NCBI RefSeq assembly: GCF_014649775.1
Contig: NZ_BMTR01000010.1
Span: 248,001 to 312,000 of the forward strand
DNA length: 64,000 bases
Source of the DNA: Streptomyces longisporoflavus
GTDB taxonomy: Bacteria > Actinomycetota > Actinomycetes > Streptomycetales > Streptomycetaceae
Direction of reading: 5' to 3'
Both the position numbers and the translations under genes were made by a program. The notes beneath the pieces were generated by a model. The model searched no databases and was not told the DNA's origin. It was given only the letters and a program-made list of their open reading frames with translations. Of this stretch, positions 44,440-52,611 are shown in pieces (the first letter of the stretch is position 1; every line of letters starts with the position of its first letter).

Positions 44440-44982
44440 ATGGAGATGCCGAGGAACGAACGGTCGACCGAGAGCCCCCAGGTCCTGGTTGTCGGACAGG
44501 ATGGAATGGCGCTCGGCGGAGGCGGAGACGACGAATCCCGCGAGGTCCCGGTGACGGACATGGTCGAACAGCCTGCGAAGGTCATGCGCATCGGCAGCAT
44601 GATCAAGCAGCTGCTCGAGGAGGTGCGGGCGGCACCTCTCGACGAGGCGAGCCGAGTGCGGCTCAAGGAGATCCACGCCAGTTCGGTCAAGGAGCTCGAG
44701 GACGGCCTCGCCCCCGAGCTCGTCGAGGAACTGGAACGTCTTTCGCTGCCCTTCACCGACGACGGCGTGCCCAGCGACGCCGAGCTGCGCATCGCGCAGG
44801 CCCAGCTGGTGGGCTGGCTCGAGGGACTCTTCCACGGGATCCAGACGGCACTCTTCGCGCAGCAGATGGCGGCGCGGGCGCAACTCGAATCGATGCGGCG
44901 TGCGTTGCCGCCCGGTGCGGGCGGCGGCGATGAGGAAGAGGACGGCGGCATCGCGGGCCGGACCGGAGGCCCGTACCTGTAA
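44440..44982 (+). CDS. bpa: Bacterial proteasome activator Bpa
   Basis: A 180-aa DUF2587 protein that opens the 20S proteasome gate without ATP. The helical core has EQPAKVMRIGSMIKQLLEEV, ASRVRLKEIHASSVKELEDG, ELVEELERLSLPF and GWLEGLFHGIQTALFAQQMA. It ends GGPYL, the hydrophobic C-terminal motif that docks in proteasome alpha-ring pockets. I chose ATG 44440; ATG 44446 is also possible. The proteasome genes themselves are outside the window. Confidence 0.93.
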   Translation: MEMPRNERSTESPQVLVVGQDGMALGGGGDDESREVPVTDMVEQPAKVMRIGSMIKQLLEEVRAAPLDEASRVRLKEIHASSVKELEDGLAPELVEELERLSLPFTDDGVPSDAELRIAQAQLVGWLEGLFHGIQTALFAQQMAARAQLESMRRALPPGAGGGDEEEDGGIAGRTGGPYL

Positions 44983-45055
44983 GCAGGCAGCAACCAGGGG
45001 ATACGACCCCGGACACGACCCGGGACGCACCCAGATACGACCCGGATTAGACGAT

Positions 45056-45092
45056 GCGAAGGGCCCGGTCAGCTTGTGACCGGGCCCTTCGC
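45056..45092. terminator. Bidirectional terminator between bpa and the kinase gene
   Basis: A perfect 16-bp stem (GCGAAGGGCCCGGTCA and its complement) with a 5-nt loop, between convergent genes. Confidence 0.88.
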
Positions 45093-45158
45093 GTCTCTGC
45101 TCAACCGGTCAGCACCGGCCCACTCGTGACCGAGCGCCTCGCCCCGCCCCTCAACCGA

Positions 45159-46817
45159 TCAGCCCGGATTACCCGTAGAAATGGTGAACTCGATGTCCAC
45201 GTCGTCCGGGTCGACGTCCGAACCCTCCTTGGGGGACTGCTGCATGACCGTGTCCTCCCCGTAGGTGTTCTCGTCGATCGTTCGCTTGTCGTACTGCCAG
45301 CCGGCCGCCTGCAGGCACTTCTGCACGGACCGCCAGTCCCTGAACGTGAAGTCCGGGACCTTGATCTTGGTCTCGTCGTTGTACGCCGTGTCGGGCTCGG
45401 TGCACTCTTCGGTCTCGATCGTCTGAGTCCGGTCCGGACCCCGATGCCCCGCCACCGGCGCGTTCGACTCCTTCTCCTTGCCGGTCTTGCCGCCACCGCC
45501 GTCGTCGCCACTCATCGACATCGCAGTGATCAGCCCGCCGATGGCCAGCAGCGCGACGACGATCGAGCCGACGATCACCGGCATGTTCCGCTTACCGCCG
45601 CCGCCCGAGCCGCCGCCCTGCCCTTGCACGGACGTCTGTCCGGGCTGCGGCGAGAGCGTGTACGGCGGCGGGGTCTGCGAGGACTGCGGGGCGTACGCGT
45701 TCGTGGGCGGCGGAGTCTGGTAGCCGCCCTGCTGCGGGTAGCCGTAGCCGGGAGTCACGGGGCCGGGGGCCGGAGTGGGAGCCGGCGTGGGCGCCCCGTA
45801 CGGACCCGGCTGGTACGGCGCCTGGACGCCGCCCTGCTGCGGGAGCGAGGAGTCGACCGGCGGGAAGACCGCGGCGCCGACGCCCGCGCCACTCGCGGTC
45901 TGGGCGCCCGGCACGATGCTCGGCGCGGCCGCCTGCAGGGACTGGGCGACGCGCAGGCACTCGTCGCGCATCGCCTCGGCCGTGGGGAAGCGCTCGTTCG
46001 GGTTCTTCTTCAGCGCGCGGGCGACGATCGCGTCGACCGCGGGCGGCAGCGAGCGGTTGATCGAGGACGGAGCGACCGGCTCCTCCTGGACGTGCGCATA
46101 CGCTATGGCCAGCGGCGAGTCCGCCTCGAAGGGCAGCCGCCCGGTGGTCAGCTGGAACAGCATGATGCCGACGGAGTAGAGGTCGGACCGGGCGTCCACG
46201 CCGCGGCCGAGCGCCTGCTCCGGGGAGAGGTACTGGGGGGTGCCGACGACCATGCCGGTCTGCGTCATGGAGGTGACGCCGGACTGCATGGCGCGGGCGA
46301 TGCCGAAGTCCATGACCTTGACGACGTTGCGCTTCGTCATCATCACGTTGCCGGGCTTGATGTCGCGGTGGACCAAGCCCATCTCGTGGCTGATCTCGAG
46401 GGCGGCGAGCACGTCGGCGGTGATCTTCAGCGCCTGGTCGGTCGGCATCGCGCCGAACTGGGTGACGGACGCGTCGAGCACGGAGCCGAGCGGCTTGCCC
46501 TCCACGTACTCCATGACGATGTACGGCATCGTCGCGCCGTCCAGCTCGTCCTCGCCGGTGTCGAAGACCGAGACGATGTTCGTGTGCGTGAGCTTGGCCA
46601 CCGACTGGGCCTCGCGGCGGAAGCGCTCGCGGAAGGACTGCTCGCGGCCGAGCTCGGTGTGAAGCGTCTTGATCGCGACTTGACGGTCGAGCACGGAGTC
46701 GTACGCCAGGTGAACGGAGGCCATGCCGCCCTCACCGAGAAGATCGCGCAGCTGGTACCGGCCACCGGCCAGCGAGCGCCCCGCATACCGTCCCTGTGCG
46801 CCGTCCTGGCTGCTCAT
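45159..46817 (-). CDS. Transmembrane serine/threonine protein kinase, single PASTA
   Basis: A 552-aa kinase. Kinase domain at about residues 20-285: GEGGMASVHLAYD, VAIKTL (Lys), HRDIKPGNVMMT, VMDFGIARAM, GTPQYLSPEQALGRG. A Pro/Gly/Gln-rich juxtamembrane region follows, then a TM helix (MPVIVGSIVVALLAIGGLIT) and one extracellular PASTA-like domain (KVPDFTFRDWRSVQKCLQAA, ending DIEFTISTG). ATG 46817 is chosen. It is divergent from a second kinase across 295 bp. The sensing domain is much shorter than that of PknB. Confidence 0.93.
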   Translation of the reverse strand: MSSQDGAQGRYAGRSLAGGRYQLRDLLGEGGMASVHLAYDSVLDRQVAIKTLHTELGREQSFRERFRREAQSVAKLTHTNIVSVFDTGEDELDGATMPYIVMEYVEGKPLGSVLDASVTQFGAMPTDQALKITADVLAALEISHEMGLVHRDIKPGNVMMTKRNVVKVMDFGIARAMQSGVTSMTQTGMVVGTPQYLSPEQALGRGVDARSDLYSVGIMLFQLTTGRLPFEADSPLAIAYAHVQEEPVAPSSINRSLPPAVDAIVARALKKNPNERFPTAEAMRDECLRVAQSLQAAAPSIVPGAQTASGAGVGAAVFPPVDSSLPQQGGVQAPYQPGPYGAPTPAPTPAPGPVTPGYGYPQQGGYQTPPPTNAYAPQSSQTPPPYTLSPQPGQTSVQGQGGGSGGGGKRNMPVIVGSIVVALLAIGGLITAMSMSGDDGGGGKTGKEKESNAPVAGHRGPDRTQTIETEECTEPDTAYNDETKIKVPDFTFRDWRSVQKCLQAAGWQYDKRTIDENTYGEDTVMQQSPKEGSDVDPDDVDIEFTISTGNPG

Positions 46818-47112
46818 GTCGTGCGTCCCCCATCGGCGCGGTGTGCCGGACGGCTCCGCGATCGGTGATCGATTCCCGCTATTCCTGGCCAAGTCTGCCC
46901 GAGGGCACGGACACGTCAAGCTCGATGCCCGTTCCGTGACCGTACGCGCAAGAAGCGTCTCGGAAGCGTTACAAGTTTGCGCGCGAGGGCACCCGGCGGG
47001 TTTGATGTCCGGTCCACCTCGAACCGCCGCGGTGCGCGGAGGCTGTAGCGTGGCCCGGCGGGGATCCCCCAGTACCACCAAGCACCACGACCAGAAACGA
47101 CGGCGAGGACTG

Positions 47113-48696
47113 ATGGCACAGACGCAGCGCGCTCAGGGCCCGTCCGACCCCGAGGCGACTGGCGGCGGAATGTCGGATGCGCCTGAGTTGTGGGGCAACA
47201 ACGGGCTTGTAGGGGATGGCCGGTATCGGCTTACCCACAGACTCGGCCGGGGCGGCATGGCAGAGGTGTTCGCGGCCGAGGACGTACGTCTCGGCCGTAC
47301 GGTCGCCGTCAAACTGCTCCGCTCCGACCTCGCGGAGGACCCGGTATCCAAGGCCCGCTTCACGCGCGAGGCCCAGTCGGTCGCGGGACTCAACCACCAC
47401 GCGGTGGTGGCGGTCTACGACTCCGGCGAGGACGTCGTCGGGCCGAGCGTGGTCCCGTACATCGTCATGGAGATCGTCGAGGGCCGGACGATCCGCGACC
47501 TGCTGCTCAACGCGGAGGCGCCGGGTCCCGAGCAGGCCCTGATCATCGTCTCCGGGGTGCTCGAGGCGCTCGCGTACTCGCACCAGCACGGCATCGTGCA
47601 CCGAGACATCAAGCCCGCGAACGTGATCATCACCAACACCGGCGCGGTCAAGGTGATGGACTTCGGCATCGCCCGTGCGCTGCACGGCGCGCAGTCGACG
47701 ATGACGCAGACCGGCATGGTCATGGGCACGCCCCAGTACCTCTCCCCGGAGCAGGCGCTCGGCAAGGCCGTCGACCACCGCTCCGACCTCTACGCGACCG
47801 GCTGCCTGCTGTACGAGCTCCTCGCGCTGCGTCCCCCCTTCACCGGCGAGACGCCGCTCTCCGTGGTCTACCAGCACGTCCAGGACATCCCTGTGCCGCC
47901 GTCCGAGACCTCGGACGCGGCGCCGCCGGAGCTGGACGGCCTGGTGATGCGTTCGCTGGCCAAGGACCCGGACGACCGGTTCCAGACGGCCGAGGAGATG
48001 CGCGGCCTGGTCCAGTACGGGTTGCAGATGCTGCACGAGCAGGGCAGCCACACGGGGACCTGGAACACCGGTCCCGTCGACGTGGCGGGCATGCACGAGG
48101 GCGGCAGCACCCCGGCGATGGGCGTCGCGGGCACGACCGCGATGCAGCACCCGGGCGACTCCGGCACCGCGCAGATCCCGGGCGCCATGCTGCGTCCGCC
48201 GGGCGACGACGGCGGTTTCGAGGGCGGTCACCGCGACGGGAACGGCCGGGGCGGCCGGGGCAAGATGTGGATCTTCGCCGTGCTCGCGGTCATCGCGATC
48301 GCCGTGGGTGTCGCGTTCGCGATGACCGCGAACGACAAGAAGTCGAAGGACACGGACACCCCGACCAAGCCGCCGACGAAGCAGTCGGACACGAAGAAGC
48401 CGAGCAAGAGCGCGGACGAGGAGACCTCGGACGAGGACACCGCGCAGCCCGGTGACGGTTCCGGCGGTCAGGGTGACTGGACCCCGACCCAGCCGAACAC
48501 CACGGGGCCGACCGCCCCGAACTCGCCCACCGAGAGCCAGCCCTCGGACGAACCGACGGAGCCGTCGGACGACCCCACCGAGCCGTCCGAGGACCCGCCG
48601 ACGCCCACCGGGGAGGACAGTCCCCCGGCGAGCGAGGACCCGCCGACGACGGACGGCGGCACGGGCGGCGACCCCGCGGGCGTCGAGGGCGGCTGA
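47113..48696 (+). CDS. Transmembrane serine/threonine protein kinase with acidic Pro/Thr-rich tail
   Basis: A 527-aa kinase: GRGGMAEVFAAEDV, VAVKLL (Lys), HRDIKPANVIITN, VMDFGIARALHG and GTPQYLSPEQALGKA. One TM helix (MWIFAVLAVIAIAVGVAFAM) at about residue 380 is followed by a disordered extracellular tail rich in Pro, Thr, Ser, Asp and Glu (PTESQPSDEPTEPSDDPTEP), with no PASTA domain. ATG 47113 has GAGG upstream; ATG 47170 is another candidate. It forms a divergent pair with the PASTA kinase at 45159-46817. Confidence 0.92.
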   Translation: MAQTQRAQGPSDPEATGGGMSDAPELWGNNGLVGDGRYRLTHRLGRGGMAEVFAAEDVRLGRTVAVKLLRSDLAEDPVSKARFTREAQSVAGLNHHAVVAVYDSGEDVVGPSVVPYIVMEIVEGRTIRDLLLNAEAPGPEQALIIVSGVLEALAYSHQHGIVHRDIKPANVIITNTGAVKVMDFGIARALHGAQSTMTQTGMVMGTPQYLSPEQALGKAVDHRSDLYATGCLLYELLALRPPFTGETPLSVVYQHVQDIPVPPSETSDAAPPELDGLVMRSLAKDPDDRFQTAEEMRGLVQYGLQMLHEQGSHTGTWNTGPVDVAGMHEGGSTPAMGVAGTTAMQHPGDSGTAQIPGAMLRPPGDDGGFEGGHRDGNGRGGRGKMWIFAVLAVIAIAVGVAFAMTANDKKSKDTDTPTKPPTKQSDTKKPSKSADEETSDEDTAQPGDGSGGQGDWTPTQPNTTGPTAPNSPTESQPSDEPTEPSDDPTEPSEDPPTPTGEDSPPASEDPPTTDGGTGGDPAGVEGG

Positions 48697-48753
48697 GCCG
48701 CCACAGGCCGCCGGCCACAGGCCGCACGCCGCATCGACAACAAAAACCCGTAA

Positions 48754-48809
48754 GACAGACGCACGCGCGCGTGGAGCCCAAAAGGGCGCCACGCGCGCGT
48801 GCGTCTGTC
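48754..48809. terminator. Very long bidirectional terminator hairpin
   Basis: A perfect 21-bp stem (48754-48774 with 48789-48809), extended by GCCC/GGGC around an AAAA loop after one mismatch, and rich in CG repeats. It lies between the convergent kinase and PPOx genes. Confidence 0.9.
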
Positions 48810-48836
48810 GCTCTCGGTCTCAGAGGCTCTACCGGC

Positions 48837-49274
48837 TCACGGCAGGTGCTGGAGCTGTCGGTCCCGGCCGCGCCGCAGGGTGTGCACCGTGGCCAGCTGG
48901 GGCTCCAGGCGCAGGTAGACCGGGTCGTAGAGCTCGCCGTCCACGTAATGCGGGCCGGGGCCGAAAAGTTCCAGCTCGTCGTTGGTCGGCTCGATGACCT
49001 CGCAGAGGCCGACGAACTGCACGGTCCACTGACCGGTGCGCGCGGTCTCGGCGCCTAGATTGTCCGCCCCGTAGGCGATGACGCTGCCGATGCAGGCCTC
49101 GTGGTAGCCGTATCCCTTGTGCATCCGCAGCAGGATGCGGCCGTCCACGACGACGTGGCGGGCCGCGGCGAGGAAGGGCAGGGCGCGCATGCTGGTCGCC
49201 ACCCGGCCGTAGTCGGTGCGGCCGAGCAGTTCGAAGGCGAGCCGTTCGTCCTGTTCCTGATCGTCGGTGGGCAT
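48837..49274 (-). CDS. Pyridoxamine 5'-phosphate oxidase-fold protein
   Basis: A 145-aa split-barrel protein of the PPOx-like family: FELLGRTDYGRVATSMRALP, FLAAARHVVVDGRILLRMHK, SVIAYGADNLGAETARTGQW and VQFVGLCEVIEP. Members bind FMN, F420 or heme; the ligand cannot be read here. I prefer ATG 49274 because an alternative at 49340 would add 22 residues outside the fold. It lies downstream of, and on the same strand as, the response regulator, 90 bp away. Confidence 0.85.
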   Translation of the reverse strand: MPTDDQEQDERLAFELLGRTDYGRVATSMRALPFLAAARHVVVDGRILLRMHKGYGYHEACIGSVIAYGADNLGAETARTGQWTVQFVGLCEVIEPTNDELELFGPGPHYVDGELYDPVYLRLEPQLATVHTLRRGRDRQLQHLP

Positions 49275-49364
49275 GCATCCACCCTGTGGCACCGGTCGGG
49301 GGCCGGGGAAGGGGAGCACGCCTCTACGGGACAAGGCCATAAGTCCCGTTTCGATGGCACACGG

Positions 49365-50027
49365 TCAGTGATTCTGTTCCGCCTGCATACGTGCCACATA
49401 CGCCGCCGCCTGCGAGCGCCGCTCCATGCCCAGTTTCGAGAGCAGGCTGGAGACGTAATTCTTGATCGTCTTTTCGGCGAGGTGCAGCCGTTCGCCGATC
49501 ACTCGATTGGTCAGGCCCTCGCCGATCAGGTCCAGGATCTTCCGCTCCTGGTCCGTGAGGTTCGACAGGCGGTCGTCTCCCTTGGGGGTGTTTCCGTCGC
49601 GCAGCCGCTCCAGGACGCGGGCCGTGGCGACGGGGTCGAGCAGGGACTTTCCGGCCGCCACGTCACGCACGGCGGAGAGAAGTTCATTGCCGCGAATGGC
49701 CTTCAGGACATAGCCGGAAGCGCCCGCCATGATCGCGTCGAAGAGAGCCTCGTCGTCCGCGAACGAGGTCAGCATCAGGCATTTGATGTCCTCGTTCTGC
49801 GAACGGATCTCGCGGCAGACCTCGACCCCGCTGCCATCCGGAAGGCGCACGTCCAAAACCGCCACGTCCGGTCGGGTGGCCGGGATTCTGACCAGGGCGT
49901 CCGCGGCCGTGCCCGCCTCGCCGACGACCTCGATGTCGGCCTCCACGGAGAGCAGCTCATGGACTCCCCGGCGCACCACTTCGTGGTCGTCGAGGAGAAA
50001 TACCGTAATTTTTCCGTCTTCGCGCAC
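49365..50027 (-). CDS. NarL/FixJ-type response regulator (DevR-like)
   Basis: A 220-aa regulator. The receiver domain has FLLDDHEVVRRGVHELL (acidic pair), the phospho-acceptor Asp in VAVLDVRLPDGSG, MLTSFADDEAL (Thr/Ser) and GYVLKAIRG (Lys). The C-terminal LuxR-type HTH has LTDQERKILDLIGEGLTNRV and LHLAEKTIKNYVSSLLSKLG. GTG 50027 gives VREDGKITVF; GTG 50045 is also open. No histidine kinase is adjacent, so it is an orphan here. It resembles the DevR/DosR dormancy regulator of mycobacteria. Confidence 0.93.
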   Translation of the reverse strand: MREDGKITVFLLDDHEVVRRGVHELLSVEADIEVVGEAGTAADALVRIPATRPDVAVLDVRLPDGSGVEVCREIRSQNEDIKCLMLTSFADDEALFDAIMAGASGYVLKAIRGNELLSAVRDVAAGKSLLDPVATARVLERLRDGNTPKGDDRLSNLTDQERKILDLIGEGLTNRVIGERLHLAEKTIKNYVSSLLSKLGMERRSQAAAYVARMQAEQNH

Positions 50028-50045
50028 GCAGTCAGTCTCACACAC

Positions 50046-50438
50046 GATCTCTACCGGCGCCCTGGCTCAGCCCTTCCCGTGCGCGGGGTGGCCGGGATAA
50101 CGTGCCGGTGTTCCGGCCCCCTGCCAGGCTGTGATCAGTGCTGTGACCAGGAACTGTTCCCGACTTTCTCGATTTACTCGGAAATCCAAGCAGTCAGATA
50201 CTTGGAAATCCAAGCAAATTCGCAGGTCAGATGGGGTTTCACAGAATTGGGAAGCACTGGGTAACGTGCATTGTGCAGGGCGCTCGCCGGGGCACCTGTC
50301 ACGCCTGTTCCCGGCCGAGTCGCACCCACCCCGTGCGCGGGCACGGATCAGGCGAGCCGCGCCCCCAAGCTCTTAAAGAGCAGGGGGGACCCCCAGCTTC
50401 CCGGTAATCCCGGGGGCCGGACCGACGGAGGAGCACAC
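50046..50438 (+). promoter_or_regulatory. Upstream region of the second bkd operon
   Basis: 393 bp without a gene; the promoter of bkdABC must be here. It contains a less GC-rich patch at about 50155-50250 with a 13-bp direct repeat (GGAAATCCAAGCA at 50179-50191 and 50203-50215) and CTTGGAAATCCAAG (50200-50213) as an inverted repeat. A folded leader at 50362-50394 precedes the GGAGGAG RBS. I see no reliable -10/-35. Confidence 0.6.
50362..50394 (+). promoter_or_regulatory. Leader stem-loops upstream of bkdA (possible attenuator)
   Basis: CCCCC, AA, GCTCTT, A, AAGAGC, A, GGGGG forms an extended hairpin at 50362-50387. The same G-run can instead pair with the ACCCCC at 50389-50394, giving mutually exclusive folds about 50 nt before the start codon. 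No T-run follows. Confidence 0.45.
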
Positions 50439-51617
50439 GTGACCGTGGAGAGCACCGCCGCGCGCACACCGCGCCGCAGCACGACCAGCGGCGGGAAGCG
50501 CGCAAGCGCCAAGAAGGCCGCGCCGAAGAAGAGCACGGAACCCCAGCTTGTCCAGCTGCTGACCCCCGAGGGCAAGCGGGTCAAGAATGCCGAGTACGAC
50601 TCGTACGTCGCGGGCATCACCGCCGACGACCTGCGCGCCCTGTACCGCGACATGGTCCTGACCCGCCGTTTCGACGCCGAGGCCACCTCCCTGCAGCGCC
50701 AGGGCGAGCTGGGTCTGTGGGCGTCGCTGCTCGGCCAGGAGGCCGCCCAGATCGGCTCCGGCCGTGCCACGCGCGACGACGACTACGTCTTCCCCACCTA
50801 CCGCGAGCACGGCGTCGCCTGGTGCCGCGGGGTGGACCCGACGAACCTGCTCGGCATGTTCCGCGGCGTGAACAACGGCGGCTGGGACCCGAACAGCAAC
50901 AACTTCCACCTGTACACGATCGTCATCGGCTCGCAGACCCTGCACGCCACGGGCTACGCCATGGGCGTGGCCAAGGACGGCGCGGACTCGGCCGTGATCG
51001 CGTACTTCGGTGACGGTGCCTCCAGCCAGGGCGACGTCGCCGAGGCGTTCACCTTCTCCGCGGTCTACAACGCCCCCGTCGTGTTCTTCTGCCAGAACAA
51101 CCAGTGGGCGATCTCCGAGCCCACCGAGAAGCAGACCCGGGTGCCGCTCTACCAGCGCGCGCAGGGCTTCGGCTTCCCCGGCGTGCGGGTCGACGGCAAT
51201 GACGTGCTGGCCGTCCTCGCGGTTACCAAGTGGGCTCTGGAGCGGGCGCGTTCGGGCGAGGGCCCGGCGCTCATCGAGGCGTTCACCTACCGGATGGGCG
51301 CGCACACCACCTCCGACGACCCGACCAAGTACCGCAACGACGACGAGCGCGAGGCCTGGGAGGCCAAGGACCCGATCCTGCGCCTGCGGACCTATCTCGA
51401 GTCCGAAGGTCACGCTGATGAGGGATTTTTCGCGGAACTCGACGCGGAGAGCGAAGCGTTGGGAAAGCGAGTGCGAGAGGTGGTGCGGGCGATGCCGGAT
51501 CCGGATCTGATGGCGATCTTCGAGAACGCGTATGCGGACGGGCATGCGCTGGTCGACGAGGAGCGCGCGCAGTTCGCCGCGTACCAGGCGTCGTTCGCGG
51601 ACGAAGGCGGTAAGTGA
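50439..51617 (+). CDS. bkdA: 2-oxoacid dehydrogenase E1 alpha subunit (second bkd operon)
   Basis: A 392-aa TPP-dependent E1 alpha. TPP motif YFGDGASSQGDVAEAFTFSA with FFCQNNQWAIS; heterodimer loop YRMGAHTTSDDPTKYRND. The first 35 residues are basic and disordered (TPRRSTTSGGKRASAKKAAP). GTG 50439 follows GGAGGAG. It differs clearly from the 34449 paralogue, e.g. VFPTYREHGVAWCRGVDPTN here. It is followed directly by the E1 beta and E2 genes. Confidence 0.94.
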   Translation: MTVESTAARTPRRSTTSGGKRASAKKAAPKKSTEPQLVQLLTPEGKRVKNAEYDSYVAGITADDLRALYRDMVLTRRFDAEATSLQRQGELGLWASLLGQEAAQIGSGRATRDDDYVFPTYREHGVAWCRGVDPTNLLGMFRGVNNGGWDPNSNNFHLYTIVIGSQTLHATGYAMGVAKDGADSAVIAYFGDGASSQGDVAEAFTFSAVYNAPVVFFCQNNQWAISEPTEKQTRVPLYQRAQGFGFPGVRVDGNDVLAVLAVTKWALERARSGEGPALIEAFTYRMGAHTTSDDPTKYRNDDEREAWEAKDPILRLRTYLESEGHADEGFFAELDAESEALGKRVREVVRAMPDPDLMAIFENAYADGHALVDEERAQFAAYQASFADEGGK

Positions 51618-51619
51618 CC

Positions 51620-52600
51620 ATGGGCGTTCAGAAACTTCCCCTTGCCAAGGCGATCAACGAATCGCTGCGCACGGCCCTCGACACCGACCCCAAGGTCCTC
51701 ATCATGGGCGAGGACGTCGGCAAGCTCGGCGGCGTCTTCCGGGTGACGGACGGGCTGCAGAAGGACTTCGGCGAGGACCGGGTCATCGACACCCCGCTCG
51801 CCGAGTCGGGCATCGTCGGCACGGCCATCGGCCTGGCCCTGCGGGGCTACCGCCCGGTGGTGGAGATCCAGTTCGACGGCTTCGTCTTCCCGGCGTACGA
51901 CCAGATCGTCACGCAGCTCGCGAAGATGCACGCCCGCGCGCTCGGCAAGATCAAGATGCCGGTCGTCATCCGCATTCCGTACGGCGGCGGGATCGGCGCC
52001 GTCGAGCACCACAGCGAGTCGCCCGAGGCGCTGTTCGCGCACGTGGCGGGGCTCAAGGTCGTCTCGCCCTCGAACTCGTCGGACGCCTACTGGATGATGC
52101 AGCAGGCCATCCAGAGCGACGACCCGGTGATCTTCTTCGAACCGAAGCGGCGTTACTGGGACAAGAGCGAGGTCGACACCGAGTCCATCCCGGCGCCACT
52201 GCACAAGGCCCGGGTCGCCCGTGAGGGCACGGACCTGACGCTCGTCGCGTACGGCCCGATGGTGAAGGTCTGCCTGGAGGCCGCCGCGGCTGCCGCCGAA
52301 GAGGGCAAGTCCCTCGAAGTCGTGGACCTGCGCTCCATGTCGCCGATCGACTTCGACGCGGTGCAGGCCTCGGTCGAGAAGACCCGGCGGCTCGTCGTGG
52401 TCCACGAGGCCCCGGTCTTCCTGGGCACGGGCGCGGAGATCGCGGCCCGCATCACCGAGCGCTGCTTCTACCACCTCGAAGCTCCCGTGCTGCGGGTCGG
52501 CGGCTTCCACGCGCCGTATCCGCCGGCGCGGTTGGAAGAGGAGTACCTGCCGGGCCTTGACCGGGTGCTCGACACTGTCGACCGCTCGCTGGCGTACTGA
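51620..52600 (+). CDS. bkdB: 2-oxoacid dehydrogenase E1 beta subunit (second operon)
   Basis: A 326-aa E1 beta: LPLAKAINESLRTALDTDPK, VLIMGEDVGKLGGVFRVTDG, LAESGIVGTAIGLALRGYRP, IPYGGGIGAVEHHSESPEAL. I annotate ATG 51620; GTG 51614, overlapping the bkdA stop by 4 bp, is equally possible. It partners with the E1 alpha above to decarboxylate branched 2-oxoacids. Confidence 0.94.
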   Translation: MGVQKLPLAKAINESLRTALDTDPKVLIMGEDVGKLGGVFRVTDGLQKDFGEDRVIDTPLAESGIVGTAIGLALRGYRPVVEIQFDGFVFPAYDQIVTQLAKMHARALGKIKMPVVIRIPYGGGIGAVEHHSESPEALFAHVAGLKVVSPSNSSDAYWMMQQAIQSDDPVIFFEPKRRYWDKSEVDTESIPAPLHKARVAREGTDLTLVAYGPMVKVCLEAAAAAAEEGKSLEVVDLRSMSPIDFDAVQASVEKTRRLVVVHEAPVFLGTGAEIAARITERCFYHLEAPVLRVGGFHAPYPPARLEEEYLPGLDRVLDTVDRSLAY

Positions 52601-52611
52601 GGGAGAAGGTC

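Noticed and set aside
45274..45286. Fourth PaaR-like box (TCGATCGTTCGCT)
   Set aside because: Lies inside a kinase coding sequence and lacks the outer ACCG/CGGT ends.
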